Origin: Opitutaceae bacterium
GTDB lineage: Bacteria; Verrucomicrobiota; Verrucomicrobiia; Opitutales; Opitutaceae
Length of the DNA: 42,726 bases
Reading direction: 5' to 3'
NCBI GenBank assembly: GCA_003164715.1
Contig: PLTZ01000077.1
Location: forward strand, 1-42,726
Positions 33,040 to 41,512 of the stretch are shown here, piece by piece. The stretch's first letter is position 1, and each line of letters starts with the position of its first letter. The notes below the pieces were generated by a model. It searched no databases and was not told the DNA's origin. It worked only from the letters and a program-made list of their open reading frames with translations. The position numbers and the translations under genes were made by a program.

Positions 33040-33320
33040 GGTGGAAGGTGGTTCTTTCGGGGTAGCGTGCGCTAGGGTCCAAGAGCGCCAAAGAGCATGG
33101 ATACTGGGCGCGGAGGACACAGATGAGCCAATTCCTATTTTCGCACTGCCTCCAGGGCCTGTCTGGATGATAAGTCGATATTGATACCGCTTGCGCGGGT
33201 TGTCCATCCCTGGTGGAGGCGAGGCCCGGCTCTGCGGGCCTGCTCGGAGCCCGGGATGGGTATTTGGCTTGGAGCGGCCGTCCCAAATCCACAGGTTCTC
33301 CGATACCCCACCCCGCGAAA
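33040..33320. promoter_or_regulatory. divergent region between GH2 gene and sugar porter gene
   Basis: 281 bases that must hold the promoters for both the minus-strand glycosidase and the plus-strand porter, which suggests common control by a sugar. I found no clear symmetric LacI-type operator. Confidence 0.35.
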
Positions 33321-34646
33321 ATGAAGGCCCGCATCTATTACTGGTCACTGACGTCCGCCCTGGCCGGATTCCTGTTCGGCTTCGACACGGTCGTCATTTC
33401 CGGAGCCGAGCAGGCGATCCAGGCGCATTGGAATCTAAGCGCCGCCCTGCACGGCTTCGTCCTCGCATCGGCACTTTACGGCACCGTGCTTGGCTCCCTC
33501 TTCGGCAGCTGGCCGACCGACCGGTTTGGCCGGAAGGCCACGCTCATCGGCATCGGGGTGCTCTATGTGGTCTCGGCGGTCGGCTGCGCCTTCGCCGGCG
33601 GCGTGGGCTCGTTCATCCTTGCCCGCCTCATCGGAGGCCTCGGCATCGGGATCTCGACGGTGGTGGCGCCGCTCTACATCGCCGAGATCGCTCCCCCGGC
33701 CTACCGCGGGCGCCTGGCGGGCATGTTCCAGTTCAACATCGTCTTCGGCATCATTGTCGCGTTCCTCTCGAACTTCCTCCTTAAGGATGTCGGGGACAAT
33801 GCCTGGCGCTGGATGCTCGGCGTCGCCGCTTTCCCGTCACTGGCCTATGTCCTTCTCTGCTTCGGGCTGCCCGAGAGCCCGCGCTGGCTGCTGGGCCGGC
33901 GCCGCGACCGCGCCGCCGGCCTTGCGGTCCTGCGTCGGATCTCCCCGGAGGCGTCGCCCGAGAGCCTCGAGGCGGTGGCGGCCGAGATCATCGCCGCCTC
34001 CCACGAGCGGGTGGAAGAGGGGCCCTTCTGGACCCGCCGATTGCGCGTGCCGATCCTGCTGGCCGTGCTCGTCGCCTTCTTCAACCAGCTCTCCGGAATC
34101 AATGCCATCCTCTACTTTGCCCCCAGGATCTTCGAACTCACCGGCCTCGGGGCCAAGGCGGCGCTGCTTCAGTCGGTGGGGATCGGGATCACGAACCTCA
34201 TCTTCACCTTCGTCGGGCTGTGGCTCATCGACCGCATGGGCCGCCAGACCCTCCTCTACATCGGCTCGTTCGGCTACATCCTGTTCCTAGGCCTCACCTC
34301 GTGGGCATTCTTCTACGGGCATTTCGCCATCGTGCCGGTGTGCATCTTCGGCTTCGTCGCCGCCCATGCGGTCGGCCAGGGCACGGTGATCTGGGTGCTA
34401 ATCTCCGAGATCTTCCCGACTCGCCACCGCGCGACGGGACAGGCCCTGGGCTGCTTCACGCACTGGTTCTTCGCGGCGCTGATAACGACCGTGTTTCCAA
34501 GCGTTGTGACCGCGTTCGCTCCGGGCTACGTGTTCCTGTTCTTCTGCTGCATGATGGTCCTGCAGCTGGCCTGGGTGTGGCTAATGGTGCCGGAGACAAA
34601 GGGCGCGACCCTCGAGCAGATCGAGCACCAGCTGGCACGGGAGTGA
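33321..34646 (+). CDS. MFS sugar porter (XylE/galactose-type)
   Basis: A 441-residue twelve-helix carrier starting at the ATG at 33321 (MKARIYYWSLTSALAGFLFG). All sugar-porter signatures are present: GFLFGFDTVVISGAE in helix 1, FGSWPTDRFGRKATL in loop 2-3, PLYIAEIAPPAYRGRL, the PESPRWLL motif after helix 6, FFNQLSGINAILYFAPRIF in helix 7, LIDRMGRQTLL, and PETKGATLEQIE at the end. It is divergent from the frameshifted GH2 enzyme, so a mannose- or glucosamine-type sugar set free by that enzyme is a plausible substrate. Proton symport is the usual mechanism. Intact, normal length. Confidence 0.9.
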   Translation: MKARIYYWSLTSALAGFLFGFDTVVISGAEQAIQAHWNLSAALHGFVLASALYGTVLGSLFGSWPTDRFGRKATLIGIGVLYVVSAVGCAFAGGVGSFILARLIGGLGIGISTVVAPLYIAEIAPPAYRGRLAGMFQFNIVFGIIVAFLSNFLLKDVGDNAWRWMLGVAAFPSLAYVLLCFGLPESPRWLLGRRRDRAAGLAVLRRISPEASPESLEAVAAEIIAASHERVEEGPFWTRRLRVPILLAVLVAFFNQLSGINAILYFAPRIFELTGLGAKAALLQSVGIGITNLIFTFVGLWLIDRMGRQTLLYIGSFGYILFLGLTSWAFFYGHFAIVPVCIFGFVAAHAVGQGTVIWVLISEIFPTRHRATGQALGCFTHWFFAALITTVFPSVVTAFAPGYVFLFFCCMMVLQLAWVWLMVPETKGATLEQIEHQLARE

Positions 34647-34783
34647 GCGGCCCGACGCAACTGTGGGCAACCGCCTTGGCGCCTCAAGAGGCGCAAACCC
34701 GTTCTCGCCGCATCGCTCCGTTTGCTCCCCGAACCAGCATCCGGCGCGTGCAAACCTGCGTATAAGTGACTATTACCCGGCCC

Positions 34784-35311
34784 ATGGACATTCCTCGCGT
34801 CAGGTGCTGCCTCGCTGCGGGCACCCTGCTCTATTGCCTGTTCGCCTTGAGCGGCGTCCCGGGGCGGGCCCAAACAACCCCTGCCCCTGCGGCCGCCACC
34901 CGTGAGCTGACCATAGTCGTCGTCGAGTCGCTCGTCCGCGGACCCGGAAGGATCACGGACTTCGACAGGATCAAGACCGTGTTCACCGACGTGTTCGAGC
35001 ACCGCAAATGGCCGGTCAAGATCAAGGTCGAGCGGTTTGCCGCAAACACTTCCCCGAGCGACATCGAGTTCCAGGTCTTCTACAAGGGCATTTACAAGGA
35101 GACACCGGTCGACCTGACCTTCCACGCGTGGATGACGCTGTACGACCACGGGGTGAAACACGACTTCGGCGTGGTGCGGTACCGCTACTCTCCGCGCCCG
35201 CTGCAGGACGAGGAGGACGTCCTTGAGCGCGTGGTCCGCGGAGCGGCGGAAATCGCCGCGTCCAAGATCGAGGCGGTCCTCTTTCCCAAGGCGGAAGGCC
35301 CGAAGCACTGA
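34784..35311 (+). CDS. secreted protein of unknown function
   Basis: A 175-residue protein from the ATG at 34784 (MDIPRVRCCLAAGTLLYCLF, then a further hydrophobic stretch and VPGRAQTTPAPAAA), that is, a signal peptide and a Pro/Ala-rich linker. The mature part (ELTIVVVESLVRG, KTVFTDVFEHRKWPVKIKVER, then FQVFYKGIYKET and LTFHAWMTLYDHGVKHDFGV) reads like a small alpha/beta domain. I do not recognise a named family; I recall similar secreted proteins as hypothetical in Verrucomicrobiota. It lies 24 bases before the ECF sigma gene and could be transcribed with it. Confidence 0.65.
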   Translation: MDIPRVRCCLAAGTLLYCLFALSGVPGRAQTTPAPAAATRELTIVVVESLVRGPGRITDFDRIKTVFTDVFEHRKWPVKIKVERFAANTSPSDIEFQVFYKGIYKETPVDLTFHAWMTLYDHGVKHDFGVVRYRYSPRPLQDEEDVLERVVRGAAEIAASKIEAVLFPKAEGPKH

Positions 35312-35335
35312 CTTCTGGTTCCGCCCCTCCCGCCC

Positions 35336-35920
35336 GTGGCGCCCCATCCCGAGAACGCAGCTGTCATCGAGGAGGCCTGCCTGCTCGCCCAGTCCGGCGT
35401 GGGCGACCACGAGGCGTTCCGCCAGCTCTATGCCCGCTACAGCGCGCCCCTGTTCTCGCTGGCCGTCCGCATCGTGGGCGACGTCGGCGAGGCCGAGGAG
35501 ATCCTGCAGGATGCCTTTGTTAAGATCTGGCGCAACGCCGCTTCCTTTGATTCGCGCAAGTCGCGGCCGTTCACATGGGCCGTCACGATCGTGCGCCGCA
35601 CCTGCTTCGACCACCTGCGCAAGCACAGGCGCCTGCCCCCTACGGGACCGCTGCCCGCCGACGACGGCGCGCCCGAGGGCTACTTTCCGGTAGAAACCGT
35701 CCGGAGGGAAGCCGAGGCCCGCGAGGATTCCGAGCGCGTGCTCGGCGCGCTAAATGGGGTTCCGGCGAATCAGCGGCGCGCCCTCGAACTCGCGCTCTTT
35801 TCGGGGATGACCCAGTCCGAGATCGCGCAGCGCCTCGAGCAGCCGGTCGGCACCGTCAAGTCCTGGATCCGCCGCGGGATGCTCGACCTGCGCGCCAACC
35901 TCAACGAACCCGCACCATGA
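35336..35920 (+). CDS. ECF-type RNA polymerase sigma factor
   Basis: A 194-residue sigma factor. It starts with GTG at 35336 (MAPHPENAAVIEEACLL); no ATG is available before region 2. Region 2 is YARYSAPLFSLAVRIVGDVG, EAEEILQDAFVKIW and the -10-binding RPFTWAVTIVRRTCFDHLRK. Region 4 is MTQSEIAQRLEQPVGTVKSW with IRRGMLDLRANL, a helix-turn-helix for the -35. No long C-terminal extension. The stop overlaps the anti-sigma start (ATGA at 35917-35920), the typical arrangement of RskA-controlled sigma factors. The stress or signal it answers to cannot be read from the sequence. Confidence 0.9.
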   Translation: MAPHPENAAVIEEACLLAQSGVGDHEAFRQLYARYSAPLFSLAVRIVGDVGEAEEILQDAFVKIWRNAASFDSRKSRPFTWAVTIVRRTCFDHLRKHRRLPPTGPLPADDGAPEGYFPVETVRREAEAREDSERVLGALNGVPANQRRALELALFSGMTQSEIAQRLEQPVGTVKSWIRRGMLDLRANLNEPAP

Positions 35921-36753
35921 ACCCGCAAATCGAAGAACTCGCGTGCCTCTATGTGATCGACCGGCTCGACGCCCGTGAACGGGCCGCCTTCGAAGCGCGC
36001 CTGCCCCACGACCCGGAGCTCGCGGCCCTCGTGGGCGAGCTCGAGTCCGCGCTCGCCCGTCGCGTCCGCGCGCTTCCGCGGCACGAGCCGCCGGCCGGCC
36101 TTCTCTCGAGCATCGAGGCCCGGATCGGCCGCCTGCCCGCTGATGGGGCGCCTGCCCGCGCACGCTCCGTCACGCCCCAATGGATGTCGATTGCGCGCTG
36201 GGCAATTGCGGCGGTCATCGCCGTCAGCGTCGGAACAATCGCCCTCAACCTGCGGCGGGCCAACGTCGCCGCCGGCCGCCCGTTCGTTATCATCGTCGGG
36301 CTCGACTCGAGCCGGAGCGCGCTTGCCGAGCTGCCGCTGCAGCAGACCCCCCAGAACGCCGATGCCCGATTCATCCAGCTCGCCTCGCTGGCCCGGCAGT
36401 TCTGGGAGAAGCCTGACGACCTTCCGGTCAAGATGGCGGCCGGGAGCGGACGCGGCTACGCGCTCTTCGACCCCGCGAGCAACCAGGGCTTCATCGCGAT
36501 CCGGCAGCTTCCCGCAACCGATCGGGGCAAGCGCTATCACCTCTGGGTTCTGGACACCGGCTCGGGCCGGATCCGAGAGGCCGGCACCCTGCCGGCCACG
36601 GACTCGGCCCGCGGGCTCTACTTCTTCTCCGTTGCGCCGGCCGCGGGAGTGAATCCCGAAAGCCTGAACTTTTTCGTCACCTCCGAGGACGCCGCCGCGC
36701 CCGATTCGAGCCAGCCCAGGGGCAAGGTGGTGCTCGGCGACCGGCGGATCTGA
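35917..36753 (+). CDS. anti-sigma factor, RskA-like, membrane-bound
   Basis: A 278-residue protein. The N-terminal cytoplasmic anti-sigma domain (IEELACLYVIDRLDARERAA, FEARLPHDPELAALVGELES) lacks the zinc His/Cys set. One membrane helix lies at about 91-112 (SIARWAIAAVIAVSVGTIAL). The periplasmic part of about 165 residues is the RskA C-terminal beta domain: GYALFDPASNQGFIAIRQLP, RGKRYHLWVLDTGSGRIREA, and GLYFFSVAPA. It is coupled by a 4-base overlap to its sigma gene and should hold that factor at the membrane until a periplasmic signal triggers cleavage. Confidence 0.88.
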   Translation: MNPQIEELACLYVIDRLDARERAAFEARLPHDPELAALVGELESALARRVRALPRHEPPAGLLSSIEARIGRLPADGAPARARSVTPQWMSIARWAIAAVIAVSVGTIALNLRRANVAAGRPFVIIVGLDSSRSALAELPLQQTPQNADARFIQLASLARQFWEKPDDLPVKMAAGSGRGYALFDPASNQGFIAIRQLPATDRGKRYHLWVLDTGSGRIREAGTLPATDSARGLYFFSVAPAAGVNPESLNFFVTSEDAAAPDSSQPRGKVVLGDRRI

Positions 36754-36791
36754 CAACGCGCCCCGGGGATCGCCCGTGGGTGACGGGTCCG

Positions 36792-38432
36792 TCAGTGCAC
36801 CTCGATTGACGGTCCCGCCGCCTCCGGCCGCACGCCCGCCATCCTCCCGCCCTCCGCGCGGCGGCTGCGCACGAACTCGGCCGCCCGCTCCAGCGCGGTC
36901 GCGATGCGCTGCCCGTCAAAGGGCTTGAGCACGTAATCGACCGCCCGGACGTCGAAGGCGTCCACCGCGTACTTCGGGTGCGCCGTCACGAAAACGACGG
37001 CCGGGCGCTCGGAAGGCTCCAGCCCGGCGACCGCCTGGAGCCCGTCGCATCCCGGCATCTGCATGTCGAGGAAGGCCACGTCTGGCCTGTCGCGTCGCAT
37101 GGCCTCCATAGCATCGGTCCCGGTGCCGTACTTGCCGACGATGTCGATGTCCTTTGGCAGGAGCGCCAGCAGGCGGGCCAGGGCCAGCGGCTCGTCGTCC
37201 GCGACCAGCACGCGAAGCCTTGCGCCGAGGGGGGCGCGCGCCGGCTCCGAAATGGCCGCGCTCGCCGCGGGCCGGGCGCCGGCGTCCCCCTGCCGGTCCA
37301 TTGCGGCCTCGGGGGCCGCACACGGGGCGTCCCTAAGCTGCCTGCGGACCCTGACCGCGAGCGCAAGCCCCTCGAGGACGGGCACGGTGTCCTCCCAGGC
37401 AAGGCACCCGTCGGTGATGCTCTGTCCATAGACAAGGGGCCGCTTTGCCAGACTCTGCGCCCCGCCGACAAGGTTGCTCTCGAGCATGATCCCGGCGATG
37501 GCGCGCTCGCCGGCCCGGATCTGGGCCGCAAGGGCCGACGCCACCGCAGGCTGCCTCGACGGGTCCTTGCCGCTGTTCGCGTGGCTGCAGTCCACCATGA
37601 GGTGCGGGGCAAGCCCGTGCTTCCTCAGGATGGCGGCGGCGGCGCGCACGTCCGGCGAGGAGAAGTTGGGGCCGCTGGTGCCGCCTCGCAGGACGATGTG
37701 CGTCTCGTTGTTTCCTCCGGAGACCCTGACCGTGTGCGACCCGTCCCGGGCGAGCATGGGAAAACGGTGCGCGGCGCGCGCCGCCCGGACCGCGTCCACG
37801 GCCACAAGGAAGTCGCCGTCCGTCCGGTTCTTGAACCCAACTGGCATCGGCAGCCCCGAGGCGAGCTCCCTGTGGGTCTGGCTCTCGACCGTCCTGGCCC
37901 CGATGACCCCCCATGAGACCAGGTCCGCATAGAACTGCCCGAGGATGCTGTCCAGGAATTCGGTCCCCGCGGCGAGGCCGAGGCGGTTGATGTCCACCAA
38001 TAGACTCCGGGCGCGCTGGAGGCCCTCGTTGATGTCGAAGGAGCCGTCGAGGCGGGGATCGTTGACGAGGCCCTTCCAGCCGACAACGGTCCTCGGCTTC
38101 TCAAAATAGACCCTCATGACGACCCGCAGGTCGTCCGCGTGCGCGGAAGCGAAGCCGGCAAGGCGCCCGGCATACTCCAGGGCCGCCGCCGGATCGTGGA
38201 TCGAGCACGGGCCCACGACGACGACAAGCCTGTCGTCGCGCCCGGCAAAAATCCCCGCGATCTCACGCCGGGCCGCGGCGACAAACCTCGCCCCTTGGTC
38301 GTCCAGGGGATAGCGCCCAAAGAGGTCCGCCGGCGCGGGCAATTGCTTTGCGGCGCGGACCTGCGCCTCCGGCGCCGAAACCCGGGCCTCGGCGGGAGCC
38401 GCCTGGTCTTTCAGGAAGTTCGCGAAATTCAT
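36792..38432 (-). CDS. DAHP synthase fused to a response-regulator receiver domain
   Basis: A 546-residue protein in one unbroken frame. Residues ~15-365 are a class I (AroFGH-type) 3-deoxy-7-phosphoheptulonate synthase with all metal ligands: Cys76 in VVVGPCSIHDP, His284 in DCSHANSGKD, Glu318 in IMLESNLVGG, Asp341 in SITDGC; also MRVYFEKPRT and GFKNRTDGDF. A ~40-residue Ala/Pro linker follows. Residues 405-525 are a receiver domain: LVADDEP (Asp412/413), FLDMQMPGCDG (phospho-acceptor Asp456), VFVTAHPKYA (Thr483), YVLKPFD (Lys503), of the kind found in LytTR regulators but without a DNA-binding end. Known DAHP synthase fusions carry ACT or chorismate mutase domains. This one suggests control of shikimate entry by phosphorylation. 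Followed, on the same strand, by no further gene; preceded 25 bases upstream by a chorismatase-like gene. Confidence 0.88.
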   Translation of the reverse strand: MNFANFLKDQAAPAEARVSAPEAQVRAAKQLPAPADLFGRYPLDDQGARFVAAARREIAGIFAGRDDRLVVVVGPCSIHDPAAALEYAGRLAGFASAHADDLRVVMRVYFEKPRTVVGWKGLVNDPRLDGSFDINEGLQRARSLLVDINRLGLAAGTEFLDSILGQFYADLVSWGVIGARTVESQTHRELASGLPMPVGFKNRTDGDFLVAVDAVRAARAAHRFPMLARDGSHTVRVSGGNNETHIVLRGGTSGPNFSSPDVRAAAAILRKHGLAPHLMVDCSHANSGKDPSRQPAVASALAAQIRAGERAIAGIMLESNLVGGAQSLAKRPLVYGQSITDGCLAWEDTVPVLEGLALAVRVRRQLRDAPCAAPEAAMDRQGDAGARPAASAAISEPARAPLGARLRVLVADDEPLALARLLALLPKDIDIVGKYGTGTDAMEAMRRDRPDVAFLDMQMPGCDGLQAVAGLEPSERPAVVFVTAHPKYAVDAFDVRAVDYVLKPFDGQRIATALERAAEFVRSRRAEGGRMAGVRPEAAGPSIEVH

Positions 38433-38457
38433 CGGGAGGCGGTCGCGCGGCGCCGCT

Positions 38458-39726
38458 TTAGATCACCGCTACGGCCTCCATCTCGACCAGCAGGTCGTGG
38501 CGGCACACGTCCGCGATCATGCAGACCTTGGGGAGCGCCGGGATCCCCAGTAGCCGCGTCACCCGCTCCCATGCCTCCCACGCCTCGCGATTCTTGCAGA
38601 ACAGGGTCGCCGACGTGATGTTCTTCAGGCCGCCGCCCTGCTCCTCCAGAATCGCCGCGATGCACATCAGCGTCTCGAGGCTCTGGCCCTCCGCGTCGCC
38701 GACATGCGTGCTCGCGCCCACGGAGTCAATGCTCGCGGTGCCCGAGATGAAGACCGTGCGCCGGCCCTCGATCTCGAGCGCCATTCCGCGCGAGAACGAC
38801 GAGCCGTAGTTGAACGAGGAGTCCTGCCTCGGGCTCCGGCTTATCGGCGTGGCCCTGGCGGCGCCCGGGTCGTCGGCGTCGAGCGCCAGAACGTCCAGGA
38901 TGCACTCCTCGTCCCCGCTCTGGCCCATGATCCCGGTGCTCGCCGGAAACGCCGGCCCGCCCTCCAGCCCGAGCCCCTCTTTGCGGTAGATCGCGGTGCG
39001 GACGCCGTTCAGCTCGCCGTACCAGTCGAGCAGGCGCGCGACATAGATCCATGTCCGCAGGATGCTGGTGAACCTCATGCCGTGGGCCTTCAGCGCGAGC
39101 CCCATGTTGGTGAACATCTGGGTCGCCTGGGCGACGCGGTCCGCGCCGGGTTGGCCGCTGATGCTCGGAAGATGGAGCAACCTGAAGCCGCTGCCGGTCC
39201 AAAGGCGACCGCGACCGGTGACCGGGTTCTCGACCGTCTTGACGCACACCTCGCCATCGCGCGGCGAGGTTCCCCAGATCTGCACGCCAACGAAATCGCA
39301 GCCCTGAAGCGGGGCGCCTTGTATCCAAGTCACCGCCATCGTTCGGTCGAGGCCGCGCTGGCGGTAGATGGTGTCCCGGCGCTTGAGCACCGCGGTCCTC
39401 ACTCCGGTACGGCCGTAGACCTTCTCCTGAAACGGCTGGATTCTCTTGAGGACGAGCGCCGCGGCGACCTGGGAGAAGACCTCCTCGGCCGCGGCGGAGG
39501 CGGACAGGGGCTTTTCGACGGTGGCCGTGATGAAATAATCCGTGAATGACTCGCGTTCCGATTGCCTGATCTCGAGCCGGCATGAGCCCGAGGTTTCGAC
39601 GACATTGGTCTTCATGTTGGGCGGGCTATCGGCAGGCGCCGGGTTAAGCGGGTTCTCTGCAAGCTGCGATCGGTCTTGATCTCGGCGCAGCGGTGCCAAT
39701 TCGGGAGGTACATTCAATAAGGACAT
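38458..39726 (-). CDS. chorismatase-like protein (FkbO/Hyg5/XanB2 family)
   Basis: A 422-residue protein from the ATG read from 39726; an internal ATG at 39615 (MKTNVVET) gives a 385-residue alternative, and neither has a ribosome site. It consists of two RidA/YjgF-like halves: an N-terminal one with TWIQGAPLQGCDFVGVQIWG and a C-terminal one with RTVFISGTASIDSVG, HVGDAEGQSLETLMCIAAIL and the final VCRHDLLVEMEAVAVI. This two-part RidA fold is that of chorismatases, which convert chorismate to dihydroxycyclohexadiene carboxylate or 3-hydroxybenzoate plus pyruvate. The DAHP synthase gene follows after 25 bases on the same strand, so flow into and out of the shikimate pathway would be linked. The subfamily, and hence the product, needs active-site residues I cannot assign by eye. 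Confidence 0.75.
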   Translation of the reverse strand: MSLLNVPPELAPLRRDQDRSQLAENPLNPAPADSPPNMKTNVVETSGSCRLEIRQSERESFTDYFITATVEKPLSASAAAEEVFSQVAAALVLKRIQPFQEKVYGRTGVRTAVLKRRDTIYRQRGLDRTMAVTWIQGAPLQGCDFVGVQIWGTSPRDGEVCVKTVENPVTGRGRLWTGSGFRLLHLPSISGQPGADRVAQATQMFTNMGLALKAHGMRFTSILRTWIYVARLLDWYGELNGVRTAIYRKEGLGLEGGPAFPASTGIMGQSGDEECILDVLALDADDPGAARATPISRSPRQDSSFNYGSSFSRGMALEIEGRRTVFISGTASIDSVGASTHVGDAEGQSLETLMCIAAILEEQGGGLKNITSATLFCKNREAWEAWERVTRLLGIPALPKVCMIADVCRHDLLVEMEAVAVI

Positions 39727-40185
39727 TTAATGTAACTGTGTAATATGGCCGGAGATGTGTGGTGCATTTCGATCAGAGTCTCATGGGAGACACAGCCCGC
39801 ATCCTCAGCTGTTCCCGTCACGGGCGGCGCACAAGGCGTATACCTGATCCCTTGAGCTGTATAGAGCCTAGGGGCGAAGTGCTGTATTTACATGGCGAAA
39901 AGCGAGATCTGGGGGGCGAGATTCGGACCTAATGGCGACCCTGAACGCACGCATCTACGACCGGAATACGTGTCCGTTCGCGGGCAATCGGAGCCAGGCC
40001 TAGGTCGATTGAAGATTGGCGCTCAGAAGCGGCCAGATACAGATAAGAAATGCTAATGAGGCGACAATATTTGCCTTATTCAGGCCCGTGCCGCTCACCT
40101 CGGTTCACCTGCATTTTGCCCTAGGTCACCGAACCTGAATCAGCGCTTCCATGGAAATCATTCTTGACTCGGCTCATTTTGAAAT
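39727..40185. other. long intergenic region without a gene
   Basis: About 460 bases between the chorismatase-like gene and the Fur-controlled pair, with lower GC than the surroundings toward 40020-40200. No open frame is convincing. It must contain the promoter of the minus-strand shikimate-type pair; I see no clear box. TTGACT at 40164-40169 may be a -35 for the cupredoxin gene. Confidence 0.45.
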
Positions 40186-40204
40186 GAGAGTGATACCCAT
40201 TATC
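40186..40204 (+). promoter_or_regulatory. Fur box upstream of the cupredoxin gene
   Basis: GAGAGTGATACCCATTATC at 40186-40204 matches the classical 19-base Fur consensus (GATAATGATAATCATTATC) at 15 positions by hand count. It ends six bases before the ATG at 40210, so bound Fur would cover the promoter or the start. This predicts induction when iron is scarce. Confidence 0.7.
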
Positions 40205-40209
40205 ATATC

Positions 40210-40560
40210 ATGAGCTTGCGTGGCGCAATATTCATTTTGCTGATATGCATTGGGTTACAGTCGACGTTCGGTTCAATGGCCGAGCCGGGCGGAAAAGAGA
40301 CGTCCTTTGAAATCCGTTTTTCTGATCACCATTTCACGCCGCAGACGTTGGTTGTTCCCGCTGGGCAACCCCTCGTGCTGACGGTCGTGAATTCGAGCCA
40401 CGAGCGGATCGAGTTCGAAAGCTTCAAGCTCAACCGGGAGAAGGTGGTTGGTCCAGGCGAGACCATCAAGGTCCGCCTGCCCGCGCTTCCCGCCGGCACC
40501 TATGACTTCTTTGACGATTTTCACCCGGACGTGGCCGAGGGAGAGATCGTTGCGAAGTAG
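40210..40560 (+). CDS. secreted cupredoxin-fold protein, iron-regulated
   Basis: A 116-residue protein with a signal peptide (AIFILLICIGLQSTFGSMAE) and one cupredoxin domain: FEIRFSDHHFTPQTLVVPAG, LVLTVVNSSHERIEFESFKL, VVGPGETIKVRLPALPAGTY and FFDDFHPDVAEGEIV. The usual copper-ligand Cys in the last loop is replaced by Asp (FFDDFH), as I recall for cupredoxins encoded with FTR1-type iron uptake genes. There is no visible ribosome site before the ATG at 40210, and the Fur box ends only six bases upstream, so translation may be nearly leaderless. It is followed after 18 bases by an outer-membrane barrel gene. No FTR1 permease gene lies in the window. Confidence 0.78.
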   Translation: MSLRGAIFILLICIGLQSTFGSMAEPGGKETSFEIRFSDHHFTPQTLVVPAGQPLVLTVVNSSHERIEFESFKLNREKVVGPGETIKVRLPALPAGTYDFFDDFHPDVAEGEIVAK

Positions 40561-40578
40561 CCCCGGCGCCAAAGGCAC

Positions 40579-41427
40579 ATGAGACCATGCCCCTGCTCCC
40601 ATGCGTTTCTCTGCGTAGCCGCGTTTTGCTCTCTCGGCGCCCTTCGCTGCGCCGCGCAGGTTGATCCCTGGGAGTTCGAGGTCTATCCCTATTCCACGAC
40701 GCCCAGGGGAATGGCCGAGTTTGAGACCGACAACTCCGTTGTGACCAGCGGCCATGACGAGGGCGGCGAAGGCACAGCAGCCGGCACGATCCGCAGCCAG
40801 GGAATGTGGAGCAACGCCTATGAGTTCTCCTACGGCCTCACCGACCGGATAGAGGGCGCAATCTACCTGAACATGGCCCAGCCCGATGGCGGCGGTCTCC
40901 GGTGGGCCGGTGACAACATCCGGCTCCGCGGCAGGTTGTTTGACCAGGGAGTGCTTCCCGTCGATGTCGGCTGGTACGCCGAGCTCGAGTGGCACAAGAC
41001 GCCGCAGTTTGACGACGCGATGAGGGAACTGGAATTCAGGCCGATCCTGGAAAAGGACGTCGGGGCGTTCTCGATCCTGGTGAACCCCAAGTTTGAGAAG
41101 GTCCTGGCCGGAGTCGGCCACGACCAGGGATTCGAGTTCGGCTACGACGCCGGCATCCACTACCGTTGGACGCGGGCCCTGTCTCCCGGGCTGGAGCTCT
41201 ATGGCGGCGCGGGGCTCGTCGACCAGCTCGGCCCTTTAAACGGGCAGCAGCATTATGTCTTTCCCGTCGTTTGGGGCGAACTTCCGCACGGCCTCGAGTA
41301 CAATTTCGGCGCGGGCTACGGCCTTACCCACGGCTCGGACCGCGTAATCGTGAAGTCCAACCTTGAGCTGGAGCGGTTTGTCGGCGCGCTGTTCAAGGCC
41401 TCGGCTGACAGCGGCTGGTTTTTCTAG
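40579..41427 (+). CDS. outer-membrane beta-barrel protein
   Basis: A 282-residue protein with a signal peptide (HAFLCVAAFCSLGALRCAAQ). The mature part alternates short amphipathic strands typical of a barrel: AYEFSYGLTDRIEGAIYLNM, VGWYAELEWHK, GFEFGYDAGIHYRW, GLEYNFGAGYGLTH, and it ends in the aromatic SADSGWFF, with a terminal Phe that suits the BAM machinery. No TonB box, plug or known family signature. It lies 18 bases behind the Fur-controlled cupredoxin gene, so it is probably iron-regulated and may help a metal cross or bind at the outer membrane. Confidence 0.72.
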   Translation: MRPCPCSHAFLCVAAFCSLGALRCAAQVDPWEFEVYPYSTTPRGMAEFETDNSVVTSGHDEGGEGTAAGTIRSQGMWSNAYEFSYGLTDRIEGAIYLNMAQPDGGGLRWAGDNIRLRGRLFDQGVLPVDVGWYAELEWHKTPQFDDAMRELEFRPILEKDVGAFSILVNPKFEKVLAGVGHDQGFEFGYDAGIHYRWTRALSPGLELYGGAGLVDQLGPLNGQQHYVFPVVWGELPHGLEYNFGAGYGLTHGSDRVIVKSNLELERFVGALFKASADSGWFF

Positions 41428-41512
41428 GCGCCGCGCGACGCTCGAAGCGCGGCCGCTCCAGACCCTCCCAAGGGGCGCTTGCACTCCGGCGGTTCCCGCG
41501 CTCATTCATCGC

